The notes: generated from the letters alone by a model not told the origin. Positions 17,497-26,127 are shown, counted from the stretch's first letter. The stretch is DNA of 64,000 nt from Nostoc sp. TCL240-02 (GCF_013343235.1 NZ_CP040094.1:1612501-1676500), one strand, 5' to 3'. A program made the numbers and translations.

Positions 17497-18703
17497 GGTC
17501 AGAACATACAACTACACAAATCCTTAGTCAGATTGATTCCTTATTGTGAAGTTCCTTTACCTAGTATTGACCAAATACTACTTCATATCAATTCATATTT
17601 ACACGACTTACAACAGTCTGCTATTGAGCAAGAACTAACTTTTACTATTTCCCTGGAACATGCTGAAAAAGAAACTCTTTCTCGTGCAGCACTGGGTTTA
17701 ACTTTAGAAGAAATCAGTGATTTTCTGCGGTTAACAGTCAAAGAAAACTTAACTAATGATGGTGTCGTTGTTGATGCTGATTTCATCCCCAAAGCCGTCG
17801 AGTACAAAACTCGGCTACTGTCTCAAATGGGTATCGAATTGGGTAAACCTGCGATAATCGCATTCGGCGGTTTGGATCTACTACGCGAATGGCTGACTCG
17901 GCGGCGGCGGCTATTCACACAAGAGGCGCGTGAGCTACACCTACCCCAACCTAAAGGTGTATTGCTTGCAGGGCCGCCCGGTACAGGTAAAACATTATTG
18001 GCTAAAAACATTGCTAACATCCTTAATTTACCACTACTCCAGCTAGACATTGCATCCCTCTTAGGCAGTCTGATAGGCGAGTCTGAGGGGAATGTACGCC
18101 GCGCATTAAAGACTGCTGAGGCGACCGCACCCTGCGTTTTATGGATTGACGAAATAGAAAAAGCACTTTCGGGGACTGGTGACACGAGTGGAGTCTCACA
18201 GAGAATTCTGGGCAATATTCTCACGTTTATGTCGGAATCTCAGTGTGGTGTCTTTGTCGTGGCAACTTGTAATGACCCCTCTGCACTACCGTCTGAGCTT
18301 AAGAGGAAAGGCCGTTTTGATGAAAACTTTTTCGTCGATTTACCATCTGAACCAGAGCGTGTACAGATTCTAAGCATTCATCTACAACGCTTTGGCATTC
18401 ACCTGGAATCCGAATATCTCGAAGCGATCGCAGCTTCCACCGTGAAATTCTCCGGCGCTGAATTGGAGACGTTAGCTTCGGAAGCTGCTCTGCTGGCATT
18501 CGATGAGGGTAGACCGCAACAGGTGACGCTTAATGATTTGGAGAATTGCCGTCAAACCATTACTCCGCTTGCCATTCAGGATGCTGCGGCAGTCGAGCGA
18601 ATGCAGTCTTGGGCATCGACCGCACGACGGGCTAGTAGTCCTGTGGTTGCGGCGAAAACTCAATCGCTACGTGCTGCTAAGTTTCGGAATATGAACTGAT
18701 GAG

Positions 18704-18743
18704 AAAGCGATTGTCTCCTGATTCTATGAGGCGATCGCTTTTT
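18704..18743 (+). terminator. Rho-independent terminator after the AAA gene
   Basis: AAAGCGAT pairs with ATCGCTTT over a 22-nt loop and is followed by a T-run. It begins 5 bp after the AAA stop codon. Confidence 0.5.
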
Positions 18744-18777
18744 CTTCTAGTAATTGATAGCAACCTTTTAATAGTTA

Positions 18778-19140
18778 ATGAGACCAAGAAACATGACGAC
18801 AGATTTAGTTACATACTACGGTCAAACAGACTTGATTAACCAACTGGCTGATAACTACGGCGCACACTTAGAGAAGTTAAACAGAGAAACAAAACTGTTA
18901 TTACGAGTAGCTCTGTCTACATACATTGTTATGCAACAAGAGTACACTCCAACTGAATATCCAGTTTCTACAGCCCTTGAAGACGCTTTATGTGAGCTAG
19001 TGATTCCTGATTCTATTCCCCAAGATTTGTATGATGTCTGCTCTGTTCTGAATGGGCTAACAACTCTGGAGGCTGAAACCTTACTTGAAGCACTACAACA
19101 CCAAATCCGATGGGGCAATGCCCAAAAGTTAGCGAGTTGA
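18778..19140 (+). CDS. Hypothetical protein
   Basis: 120 residues, or 115 if the second ATG (18793, MTTDLVTYYGQ) is used. Predominantly helical, no transmembrane segment and no recognised motif. It starts about 80 bp after the AAA gene and 13 bp before the WGR gene, so it probably belongs to the same accessory gene group. Confidence 0.65.
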   Translation: MRPRNMTTDLVTYYGQTDLINQLADNYGAHLEKLNRETKLLLRVALSTYIVMQQEYTPTEYPVSTALEDALCELVIPDSIPQDLYDVCSVLNGLTTLEAETLLEALQHQIRWGNAQKLAS

Positions 19141-19153
19141 TTGGGTTAAAAAT

Positions 19154-19714
19154 ATGGAAATCTATTTAGTCTTTGTTGACGCAATTCAAAACAGCAATAA
19201 GTTCTGGTCGGCCATTGTCGAAGATAGTAACTTAACAGTGCAGTGGGGCAGAGTCGGTTATCAAGCGCAAACCAAAGTCCACACGTTAGCTAATCATCAA
19301 AGAGCAGTTAGCAAATTCAACAATTTGGTAGCCGAAAAGATGATGAAAGGCTATAGAAGAAGTCAGTCACAAATCGACAGTAATTGTGAAGTTTCTGAAA
19401 TCAACAGAGCGATTGAATTACTAGAGATTATTCGTCCTTATGTAGAGCAGAGAAATTTTTCAGTTGCTTATATCAATGCACTAAATCAATATCTAAAGAT
19501 TGTCCCAACACCTTTGGGTATGCAAATTGAACCATACAGGGTATATCGCTCAGTAGAAGATGTTGATTATCAAATGGAATTACTTAATTCTCTGTTAGCA
19601 ACACCTGCACCAATTGTTGCTGTGGTAGCTGTTGGTCATGCCCCTAAAGCAGCAGCAGAACCCAAGGTAGTCAGTCTCAAGACTATCAGTAAGAACTTCT
19701 GGCGACATTTGTGA
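19154..19714 (+). CDS. WGR-domain protein
   Basis: 186 residues. The N-terminal 75 residues form a WGR domain: KFWSAIVEDSNLTVQWGRVGYQAQTKVHTLANHQRAVSKFNNLVAEKMMKGYR, with the name-giving WGR at about 30-32. WGR domains bind nucleic acid in PARPs and in bacterial stand-alone proteins. The C-terminal part is helical and ends in an Ala/Val-rich linker and a short basic tail. Follows the preceding hypothetical gene by 13 bp. A DNA or RNA-binding role is inferred from the domain only. Confidence 0.8.
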   Translation: MEIYLVFVDAIQNSNKFWSAIVEDSNLTVQWGRVGYQAQTKVHTLANHQRAVSKFNNLVAEKMMKGYRRSQSQIDSNCEVSEINRAIELLEIIRPYVEQRNFSVAYINALNQYLKIVPTPLGMQIEPYRVYRSVEDVDYQMELLNSLLATPAPIVAVVAVGHAPKAAAEPKVVSLKTISKNFWRHL

Positions 19715-19763
19715 TTGTAAAGGTGCAGATGTAAACTTTTGATAAAAATAGGAGCAAAAAACA

Positions 19764-19988
19764 ATGTTTAATACAGAAGAACTACATTACGATTACTCAT
19801 GTGAGGAAGACGAAGAATCAAGTTGGTTGTGGATCGCAAAGATGGAAGATCCAGGGCTTCCTGAACCTCATTGCTATTCCCTGCTTTTCAGTGCGGAAGG
19901 AACTCATGCAGCAACGCTAATTAGAAATTTTCAGCCTTTATCTGGAGATGAAGCACAAGAGTATGCCAAGCAATTAGCTTTTGGCTAA
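19764..19988 (+). CDS. Small acidic hypothetical protein
   Basis: 74 residues, strongly acidic at the N-terminus (CEEDEESS), no recognised family. AGGAG lies about 9 nt upstream of the ATG. It is the last gene of the series and is followed 16 bp later by a strong terminator, which supports expression. Confidence 0.6.
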   Translation: MFNTEELHYDYSCEEDEESSWLWIAKMEDPGLPEPHCYSLLFSAEGTHAATLIRNFQPLSGDEAQEYAKQLAFG

Positions 19989-20004
19989 ATAAAAAATAGA
20001 AGCT

Positions 20005-20045
20005 AAATATCCCCCAGCACATACTGCACTGGGGGATATTTTTAA
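20005..20045 (+). terminator. Rho-independent terminator
   Basis: A 13-bp stem (20005-20017 with 20029-20041; core ATATCCCCCAG/CTGGGGGATAT) with an 11-nt loop runs into a T-tract. It ends the accessory series that began near 18778. Confidence 0.85.
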
Positions 20046-20228
20046 CTGACTTTCAGCTTAATCGCTTGTTTGTCCTTTTGGTTGTTTCGTATGACATCGC
20101 TTAACCATTAGAATATTTTTTATGAATATGGAAATTTTATGTAAATTTAACCACGTCGACCTGACGAAAGTTTACAATATAATTACTGAAGCTAATCTAG
20201 TTACAACCAACAGGCTTTGGTTTGACCT

Positions 20229-20599
20229 ATGACTGATAACAAACAAATTGTCTGCCAACTCACTCAACAAAAACCAGGACGTGTTTTGGTTGTAGCTCCA
20301 AGTGAACTAGCTATCCATCATCGTCACAGGCAATCCTTTCAAACACCGCCTAGTTTAAGCAATTGCATTCTCAAAGTCATAGCTAAATTATCTATCGTCA
20401 GCACTATGTTGTTTGGCATCAGTGCGTTAGGCTACTGGGGATTAGAAATCATTGAAGCTAACACAATCCCGACGGTAGAAGACAGATATGATTGGCAAAC
20501 CCAAAAACATATTTATTTCGGTTGGATGCTGTTTACTTTTTCTAGCTTTCTTGGGAGTGCTTCTTTTGGTGATGAGTCCCACTAATCGGCGTAAATAGA
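20229..20599 (+). pseudogene. Two-helix membrane protein with a late frameshift
   Basis: The open frame runs 20229-20585 and has one hydrophobic helix (about residues 51-72). Near 20540 a TTTTT run seems to carry one extra T: in the shifted frame the protein ends FLAFLGVLLLVMSPTNRRK before a TAG at 20597, giving a convincing second membrane helix and a positive C-terminus. As written it ends in GSASFGDESH. The restored C-terminus runs into the inverted repeat of the adjacent element. Function unknown. Confidence 0.55.
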
Positions 20600-20947
20600 A
20601 GGTTCGTGTCACCAGGTGCAGCCTTGTAAAGTTTTGTAAAAATGACCAATTTTTTAGGGTTAATTGATAAGAAATACAAATGAGAACATTGCCTAGTTTG
20701 TCTCCTTTTAGGCAATGTTTTTCAGTTTCAATACGGAGCAATAATACTTTGAAACACACATTTCCAGGTACTCCAAGCTCCGTTTTAGGCAAAGTTCTTT
20801 TACTGTCTATGCGCTAGAAAAAGTATTTGTGCAACTTATCTTTTCATGAGCGCGGTTAAATCTCGTATCAATCTCTGTAACTATTGCTGTATAAGGTTTA
20901 TAGCCACAGGTTGCCCCTGGTTGCACGAACCTTCTATTTACGCCGAT
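20585..20947. repeat. 363-bp element with 24-bp perfect terminal inverted repeats
   Basis: The 24 bases at 20585-20608 are the exact reverse complement of 20924-20947. The interior has no convincing gene and contains a shorter nested inverted similarity (CACCAGGTGCAGCC near 20611 versus GGTTGCCCCTGGTTG near 20910). This is the layout of a miniature transposable element. Confidence 0.7.
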
Positions 20948-20974
20948 ATGAAGTTGCAGTGCTAGTTGCTAGTT

Positions 20975-20996
20975 GGCATCACCGTGCCAAAACGGG
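20975..20996. repeat. 22-bp repeat, left copy (inverted copy at 26218)
   Basis: These 22 bases, core CATCACCGTGCCAAAAC, recur as a perfect reverse complement at 26218-26239. The pair bounds a 5.3-kb block with the TetR, amidase, GNAT and SnoaL-like genes. Confidence 0.7.
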
Positions 20997-21115
20997 GCTA
21001 AAAAATGGGGTTTTATGTCTGAAGACTGCTGCTCAAAACCGCTAAAAATGATGTCTGCTAATGTAAGTGGCACTATTTTGGGCTGATTTCGGCTCGACCC
21101 CAAGTTCCTTAGATA

Positions 21116-21709
21116 TCATGAGTCAACTTGTTGAATATGTTGGATTGCAACTACTAGCGCATCGATCATCACCTCATAACTATCATCAGTAGAACGTTCT
21201 AATGTCATTAATCCAGCCTGTTCGATGGCGATAAAACCAGTAATCGCTGCGTTAACCATTCGCATTGCATCAATTAATTTTGTTTCACTGAGATTGTAGA
21301 CTTGCAACACACGTTTGAGGAAGCTGAAGACTTCTTGAATCAGCGGGGAAGTTTCTGGATCTTGGAGATTGAGTTGAAATTGGGTCATAACTCGATAGCG
21401 GTTGGGATGCGAACGCGCAAAGTCCCGTGTTGCCCGTCCTTCTGCCCGCAGTAATGCGTGGGGATTGTCCAAGCCATTGGTTTGTTGACGAGACCATTCA
21501 ATATATTGCTGCCAAATCGTGAGTGCAACTGCCCGTCGCAGGGCTGCATTGCCATCTAGATGCTTGTAAATCGCGGGAGGTTTAATGCCCAATTCTCTTG
21601 CAACCCGATTCACACCTAAAGCAGCTTCCCCCTCTTTATCAAGACAGGCGATCGCCGCATTAATTACATCCTGCTGTGTCAAGGACTTTTCTTTGACTGG
21701 ACGACCCAT
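21116..21709 (-). CDS. TetR-family transcriptional regulator
   Basis: 197 residues. The N-terminal helix-turn-helix covers about residues 8-55 (TQQDVINAAIACLDKEGEAALGVNRVARELGIKPPAIYKHLDGNAALRRAV), with the recognition helix at PPAIYKHL. The C-terminal ligand domain resembles the TetR_C_33/WHG type (HPNRYRVMTQ). It is transcribed divergently from the amidase, with a 21-bp palindromic operator 8 bp upstream of its own start, so it probably represses itself and the amidase. The inducer is unknown. Confidence 0.9.
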   Translation of the reverse strand: MGRPVKEKSLTQQDVINAAIACLDKEGEAALGVNRVARELGIKPPAIYKHLDGNAALRRAVALTIWQQYIEWSRQQTNGLDNPHALLRAEGRATRDFARSHPNRYRVMTQFQLNLQDPETSPLIQEVFSFLKRVLQVYNLSETKLIDAMRMVNAAITGFIAIEQAGLMTLERSTDDSYEVMIDALVVAIQHIQQVDS

Positions 21710-21716
21710 AACTAAT

Positions 21717-21737
21717 TTAGTTAATCCAATTAACTAA
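21717..21737. promoter_or_regulatory. Palindromic operator for the TetR regulator
   Basis: TTAGTTAAT-CCA-ATTAACTAA is a perfect 9-3-9 palindrome in the 72-bp space between the divergent TetR and amidase genes. Position and symmetry fit a TetR dimer site. Confidence 0.8.
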
Positions 21738-21781
21738 AAGTGAATATAATTAACTTTATCTTGAACTTGCTATTTGCGCCT

Positions 21782-23275
21782 ATGAGTAGCCTGACATTTG
21801 CCTGTGCCCATGAGCTTGCGCGAATGATTCGCGATCGCACTATTTCGTCCCTTGAAGTGGTGGATGCTTACCTTACTCAAATTTCAAACCATAATTCAAC
21901 TCTTAACGCCATCTGTACCTTAGACGTAGAGTACGTCCTTCAAAGCGCTAAACAAGCAGATGAAGCGTTGTCAAATAGTGAGAATTGGGGCATCCTACAT
22001 GGAGTTCCCATTACAATTAAAGACACGTTTGAAACAGCTGGGCTGCGAACGACAGCAGGTTCTGAGTCTCTTAAAGATTACATTCCCCAACACGATGCAA
22101 CCATTGTCAGTCGTCTTCGTGCTGCGGGAGCGATCATTTTAGGAAAAACGAATCCAGGTGATTTGGCAGGTGGTTATCAGGGACTCAACGATGTATTTCC
22201 TCGCGTTAACAATCCCTGGAATCTTGACTACACTCCTGGTGGTACTTCTAGTGGCGGTGCGGCGGCAATCGCAGCAGGGCTTTCTCCTCTAGATATCTGT
22301 TCTGACTTTGGTGGGTCAATTCGTCAGCCTGCCCATTTCTGTGGCATTTATGGTTTCAAGCCAACGGATCGTCGAGTACCGACAACCGGGCATATTCCTG
22401 AAGTTCCAGGGGCACCTCGCTGTATGCGCCAAATGCTCACAGTTGGTAGTCTGGCTCGTTCGATTGAAGATTTAAGCCTTTGCCTGCAAATTATCGCTGG
22501 TGCTGATTCATCTCAACCTGACATTCCCCCCGTTCTGCTCGACCGATCAAGTGATAAAACACTTCGGACTCCACGGATTGCTTGGGCGGATGAATGGTCT
22601 CTCTATCCAGTTGCAGCAGATATCAAATCAACAATGCAATCGGTTGCAACAAAGCTTACTGAAGCAGGAATAACCATTGAACAGTGGGTTCCAAATTTTG
22701 ATTTTCCTGCGGCATGGCAATCTTACTACAAGCTTGCAGCCTACAATCTTATCTATGCCCAGTCTCTAACAGCTGGTGATATTCGTAAGAATCTGGCTTT
22801 TCTATTTCGTGACAGCACTCAAGGCGATCGTGACTTACGCAAGCTTGGTAATATCGCTGGCATTGGATTGCCGATTTCGTTTAACCCGACTCTGAAAGGC
22901 TACTTTGAAACAATAACGCAGCGAGATCGCTTTATTGCTCAGATGGATGGAGAGCTAGCCCAATGGGATGCCTGGCTTTGCCCTGTGGCGATGACTCCTG
23001 CATTCACACATCGTGAACGGGGTGCAGCTATTCTAGTTGACGATCGCAGTGTGCCGTATTCAATGGCATCGGGTGCTTATGTAGTTCCATTCAATCTCAC
23101 AGGACACCCTGTTGTTGTCATTCCAATTGGACAAACTCAAAACGGCTTACCAATCGGGATGCAGATAGTCGGTAAGCGTTGGCGAGAGATGGAGTTATTA
23201 GCGATCGCGCAGTCACTTGATCAAGTAATTGATGCTTTCCGAAACCCATGCTCAAGTTCAACTTCGTCTACTTGA
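21782..23275 (+). CDS. Amidase-signature family hydrolase
   Basis: About 497 residues, normal for the family. Start taken at ATG 21782 (MSSLTFACAHELARMIRDRTISSLEVV), where family homology begins, rather than ATG 21740. The catalytic triad is visible: Lys in GVPITIKDTFETAG, cis-Ser within TPGGTSSGGAAAIAAG, and nucleophile Ser in DFGGSIRQPAHFCG. Such enzymes hydrolyse amides or nitrogen-containing esters in the cytoplasm; the substrate is unknown. Divergent from, and likely controlled by, the TetR gene. Confidence 0.9.
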   Translation: MSSLTFACAHELARMIRDRTISSLEVVDAYLTQISNHNSTLNAICTLDVEYVLQSAKQADEALSNSENWGILHGVPITIKDTFETAGLRTTAGSESLKDYIPQHDATIVSRLRAAGAIILGKTNPGDLAGGYQGLNDVFPRVNNPWNLDYTPGGTSSGGAAAIAAGLSPLDICSDFGGSIRQPAHFCGIYGFKPTDRRVPTTGHIPEVPGAPRCMRQMLTVGSLARSIEDLSLCLQIIAGADSSQPDIPPVLLDRSSDKTLRTPRIAWADEWSLYPVAADIKSTMQSVATKLTEAGITIEQWVPNFDFPAAWQSYYKLAAYNLIYAQSLTAGDIRKNLAFLFRDSTQGDRDLRKLGNIAGIGLPISFNPTLKGYFETITQRDRFIAQMDGELAQWDAWLCPVAMTPAFTHRERGAAILVDDRSVPYSMASGAYVVPFNLTGHPVVVIPIGQTQNGLPIGMQIVGKRWREMELLAIAQSLDQVIDAFRNPCSSSTSST

Positions 23276-24130
23276 TATTTCTCATTTAATTGATTAAATG
23301 CTATTCCGTATTTAACTTCTAGGTTAAATAGTTCCTGTGAAGGAAATGAAATTAAATTGATTATTATAATTCCCTTATTTACCACTATTTTTCAACAAAG
23401 TATAACTCCAGATTCAAAGTAAGTTTCAGCGTAGCTGATTATAATTTTCGTCTTCGTTAGGCTCCAGCCCTCACCACCATTTATTAGATACTGATATATT
23501 CCTCTTGCTCCACCGTAGCTGTCGCTATGTTCAAGAGATGTTGACTGTAGCCAAAGTCGGGTATCAGTTAGGTCGAGGGGAAGTATTATCTTCCGCCCCT
23601 CCCAATTAGGGGTGGAATCAGCGAGCCTGTCATTTGCCGCCACTTAACTCTCAAAAGCTTTGCCTTGTAAAGCTTTTAGAAAAAAATCTTACTTTTACCC
23701 GTTGGCTCCCGGATTTAGTGGACTTAACAGGTTATAGAGGGCTGTACCATTTGAACCCCTCTAATTTTTGTAGCCTGAAACCCTTATAGCGACGTTGCAA
23801 AACTCTGCACCAAATAAAGTAAAGGTCAATTGGCACAGGAGTAGTGTACTACATACGAATTTTTGGTGAGTAACGGCATTTTTATTTTTAAATCTCTTGC
23901 ACAGCAAGGGTTTTAGCTGTTATATGGCGGCAAACGTCAGCTTCGGTGATCTTACCCCCAAAAGGCATTGATTTTACAAGCGAGAGAACTACAAAAGCTG
24001 GGACACCCAGACTTAAATGTAAACACTGCAATGCTGTAAAAGTCGAGTCTAGGTTTGCAAAACAAGACCAATCAGAAAAGCAAACATGGGAACAAAAAGC
24101 CAGTGACGTACTCGATGGGGTTAACTGGCA
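23276..24130. other. Intergenic, no supported gene
   Basis: 855 bp with only weak frames (a minus-strand frame at 23392-23643 and a plus-strand one at 23946-24134 containing KCKHCNAVKVESRF). Neither has a good ribosome site or recognisable family, so I do not call them. The region may hold eroded cassette or IS remnants. Confidence 0.4.
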
Positions 24131-24355
24131 ATGAGCAGCCAAATTGAGATTGTGCAGCAGGTCGCGGAAGGTGATCGGGTTGTTAGCTACATAATAAGTC
24201 ACGGCAAGCACAGGGGGTCATTCTACGGCATTGCACCAACTGGCAGGAGCATCTCGACATCGGTGATCCGGATTGATCGGATTCAAGATGGAAAGATTGC
24301 TGAACATTGGTCTGTTTCTGACGCAGCAGGTCTGATGCAGCAACTTCAATCTTGA
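24131..24355 (+). pseudogene. Truncated SnoaL-like (ester cyclase) fragment
   Basis: 74 residues that match only the C-terminal half of the SnoaL-like fold: EGDRVVSYIISHGKHRGSFYGIAPTGRSISTSVIRIDRIQDGKIAEHWSVSDAAGLMQQL. It is a divergent relative of the full-length protein at 25181-25657 (shared GDRVV-Y, PTG-IS, IDR--DGKI-EHW, GLMQQL). The N-terminal strand-helix half is missing, so this is probably a remnant. Confidence 0.65.
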
Positions 24356-24441
24356 ATTACCACTTCTTCATGCACCACACCCCAAAACCAGTAATCTCAA
24401 GGATTTATGCTTAACAAGCGTGCCATTCGACTTTGAGGCTT

Positions 24442-24685
24442 CTATTACACGTAATAGCCCAAAGGTGTAACTTGATACGGTCGATGTGCAAGCGGATTGT
24501 TATGCAGCGCTTTTCCCAAATGCTTTACGGAAAATGATCTTGTCATCTCCTGCTTTGTAGAACTCCCGAATCCGAGCTTCCTCGTCATAACCATTCTTTC
24601 GATAAAATGATCGGACATATTCAAAGCTCTCAAGACCGGACGTTTCCACTAACAGCACACGTTCACCGCGATCTGCTAGTACTTG
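24442..24685. repeat. 244-bp duplicated segment, copy 1
   Basis: Matches 28636-28879 without gaps, with six differences that I counted by eye (about 97.5% identity). It contains the 3' end of the GNAT gene and the following GTGCAAGCGG-type motif. Confidence 0.85.
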
Positions 24686-24979
24686 TTCAACATGACTCAG
24701 CAGGATACCACCACGTCCAAGTCTTTGATGATCAGGGTGAATAGCAATCAGATAGAGATTCCATGTCCCTTCGGTCATTCGTTCCGGCGCAACATACGCC
24801 ACGCCTACTACCCCATTATCGTCGTCGGTAAACCACAAATCTTGACTCTCCAGTTCGCTATTGAAGTGTTGATCCAGCATTTGGGCGAGTTCCTCGGTTT
24901 GATTTGGCTCGAATAACCCAGACGCTTCCGCCAAAGCGATCAAGCTAGGTGTGTCACTGCGCGTAATCAGTCGAATCAT
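24500..24979 (-). CDS. GNAT-family N-acetyltransferase
   Basis: 159 residues, full length for a single GNAT domain. The acetyl-CoA loop is seen in LIAIHPDHQRLGRGGILLSHVEQVL (motif A, HPDHQRLGRGG) and the C-terminal strand in ESFEYVRSFYRKNGYDEEARIREFY. Acceptor substrate unknown. It lies downstream of an attC-like hairpin and is followed by a degenerate copy of the same half-site, so it looks like an integron-type cassette gene. Its 3' 60 codons are duplicated at 28694-28879. Confidence 0.9.
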   Translation of the reverse strand: MIRLITRSDTPSLIALAEASGLFEPNQTEELAQMLDQHFNSELESQDLWFTDDDNGVVGVAYVAPERMTEGTWNLYLIAIHPDHQRLGRGGILLSHVEQVLADRGERVLLVETSGLESFEYVRSFYRKNGYDEEARIREFYKAGDDKIIFRKAFGKSAA

Positions 24980-25077
24980 AGGTTTTTGGTTAAGGAATAC
25001 TCAGCACAAATCATTGATAGCTGAATTTATTAAGTTGCAGACAGGTATAAATTAACCTCTCATCAAGAATTTTAGCG

Positions 25078-25165
25078 GTATAACGTTCCGCTTCACCCTC
25101 TGCTAGCAACCTCTCGGACTCAACCAAGCATCTGTCAGCAGTCGGGTGCAAGCGGGTTGTTCTGC
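25078..25165 (-). repeat. Integron attC-like recombination site
   Basis: In gene orientation (minus) the site reads R'' GCAGAAC, L'' CCGCTTGCACCC, a variable centre, L' GGGTGAAGCGG and R' GTTATAC. L'' and L' pair perfectly over 11 bp except for one unpaired base in L'', the exact asymmetry that orients attC sites. The centre has a short CTGCT/AGCAG stem. It lies between the SnoaL-like and GNAT genes, both facing the same way, as expected for cassettes. No integron integrase is in the window. Confidence 0.6.
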
Positions 25166-25180
25166 CACTGGCAACTACTT

Positions 25181-25657
25181 TCAGGCTTTCCTAAACAGTT
25201 TGGATACAACTCCTTTCAGAATATATGGTAGTAGCTTCGGAGCGGGTAAGAAAACAATCCCTAACTGCTGCATCAATCCGAGTGCATCGCCTTGCCCCCA
25301 ATGCTCCACGATCTTTCCATCCTCGACTCGATCGATGTGCATGATCGACAAACTGATTTGTTTACCTGTTGGCGGAAGACCTTGAAATTCTCCAAGATGT
25401 GTGGCTGTGAATCTTCCATACGTTACAACCCTATCGCCTGAAACAATAACCTCATCAAAAATGTGCTGTCCCTGACCGAAAGCTAAATAAAACGACATCC
25501 CAAACTGCTTAAACCCTGCCCCGTCCAATGGCTCTGCTATACCCGCTAGATGAGCAACAAAGTTTGGAGCCAAAAGCTCTAAGGCTTGCTCCATTTTGCG
25601 ATCATCAAAAGCTTTGTAGAACTGGAGAACGAGGGCTTTGTTTTGTTCAGTCAGCAT
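25181..25657 (-). CDS. SnoaL-like ester cyclase/polyketide cyclase family protein
   Basis: 158 residues with a cone-shaped alpha+beta barrel pattern: N-terminal helix NKALVLQFYKAFDDRKMEQALELLAPNFVAHL, then FDEVIVSGDRVVTYGRFTATHLGEFQGLPPTGKQISLSIMHIDRVEDGKIVEHWGQGDALGLMQQLG. Such proteins include cyclases and many proteins without known substrates. No biosynthetic genes adjoin it, so its role is unknown. Orientation and the attC-like site directly after its stop suggest a gene cassette. Confidence 0.88.
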   Translation of the reverse strand: MLTEQNKALVLQFYKAFDDRKMEQALELLAPNFVAHLAGIAEPLDGAGFKQFGMSFYLAFGQGQHIFDEVIVSGDRVVTYGRFTATHLGEFQGLPPTGKQISLSIMHIDRVEDGKIVEHWGQGDALGLMQQLGIVFLPAPKLLPYILKGVVSKLFRKA

Positions 25658-26020
25658 ACAGAATTTCGTTTTGAACTAGATTGTAACCCGGTGATTACGA
25701 GAACTTAACCGGGCTTTCTAGCCGACTTGAAAACACTACCTCAGCGATCGCCTTCAAAACACCTGGCTTTATTCAGCATTACACGTAAGAGCCATTACGT
25801 GTAATTGGTGCCTATATATATTGATCTAACGCGATCGCTTTTTTGGCATTGAGCCGACAATCGTTTAATTTCTGTTTAGATAGTACAGATTAGAGCATAT
25901 ACTTTGTGGTTGATTTCGGCAGGCTCCCTGAAGATCACATCTATATAAATAATGTTCAAATTCCAAAATTTTTGGGAATACTTAGTTTACGTTTTTACGT
26001 GACATAAATACATACTTTAT
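25658..26020. other. Intergenic with an 11-bp inverted repeat
   Basis: No gene seen. A perfect inverted repeat ATTACACGTAA / TTACGTGTAAT with a 6-nt spacer lies at 25778-25805; ATTACACGTAA-like motifs recur at 24445 and 28639. The 3' part, up to the terminator at 26021, may be a small RNA (see findings). Confidence 0.4.
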
Positions 26021-26073
26021 AACCCTGGATAAATTGCAATCTCGATATAGTTCGCATCTATCCAGGGTTTTTT
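26021..26073 (+). terminator. Rho-independent terminator-like hairpin
   Basis: AACCCTGGATA (26021-26031) pairs with TATCCAGGGTT (26059-26069) and is followed by six T residues. No plus-strand gene precedes it, so it may end an unannotated RNA. Confidence 0.6.
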
Positions 26074-26084
26074 ATATGCAATAG

Positions 26085-26127
26085 GTTGATTGGTGCAGAG
26101 TATGTACAATACTCTGCACCAATCAAC
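26085..26127. repeat. Perfect 19-bp hairpin palindrome
   Basis: 26085-26103 and 26109-26127 are perfect reverse complements around a GTACA loop, core TTGGTGCAGAGTAT. The motif GTTGCAAAACTCTGCACC near 23792 resembles one arm, suggesting a small mobile repeat. Confidence 0.7.

Larger units (their letters stand above)
15886..18699 (+). pseudogene. Ycf46-like AAA ATPase split by an IS4-type element
   Basis: Reading 15886-16314 and then 17506-18699 restores one frame (LLGQ-N-IQLHKSLVRLIPYCEV) for a protein of about 540 residues. The N-terminal part matches Ycf46-like proteins. The ATPase has Walker A GPPGTGKTLLAKN, Walker B CVLWIDEIEKAL, sensor 1 [11 protein letters not shown] and arginine finger [10 protein letters not shown]. 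The 3' half could still be translated from an internal start (17533 onward), which would keep the whole AAA module. Homologous proteins act with DUF1257-type proteins in unknown cellular roles. The insertion and neighbouring nonsense codons show the whole group is decaying. Confidence 0.85.

Noticed and set aside
23392..23643. 83-residue minus-strand frame
   Set aside because: No ribosome site, no recognisable domain and atypical composition for this region; may be a remnant but cannot be supported.
23946..24134. 62-residue plus-strand frame with a CxxC motif
   Set aside because: A single CKHC is not enough for a zinc finger, and there is no start context or neighbour support.
26085..26127. 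Perfect palindrome as an attC site
   Set aside because: It is fully symmetric with no unpaired base and lacks RYYYAAC/GTTRRRY boxes at its ends.
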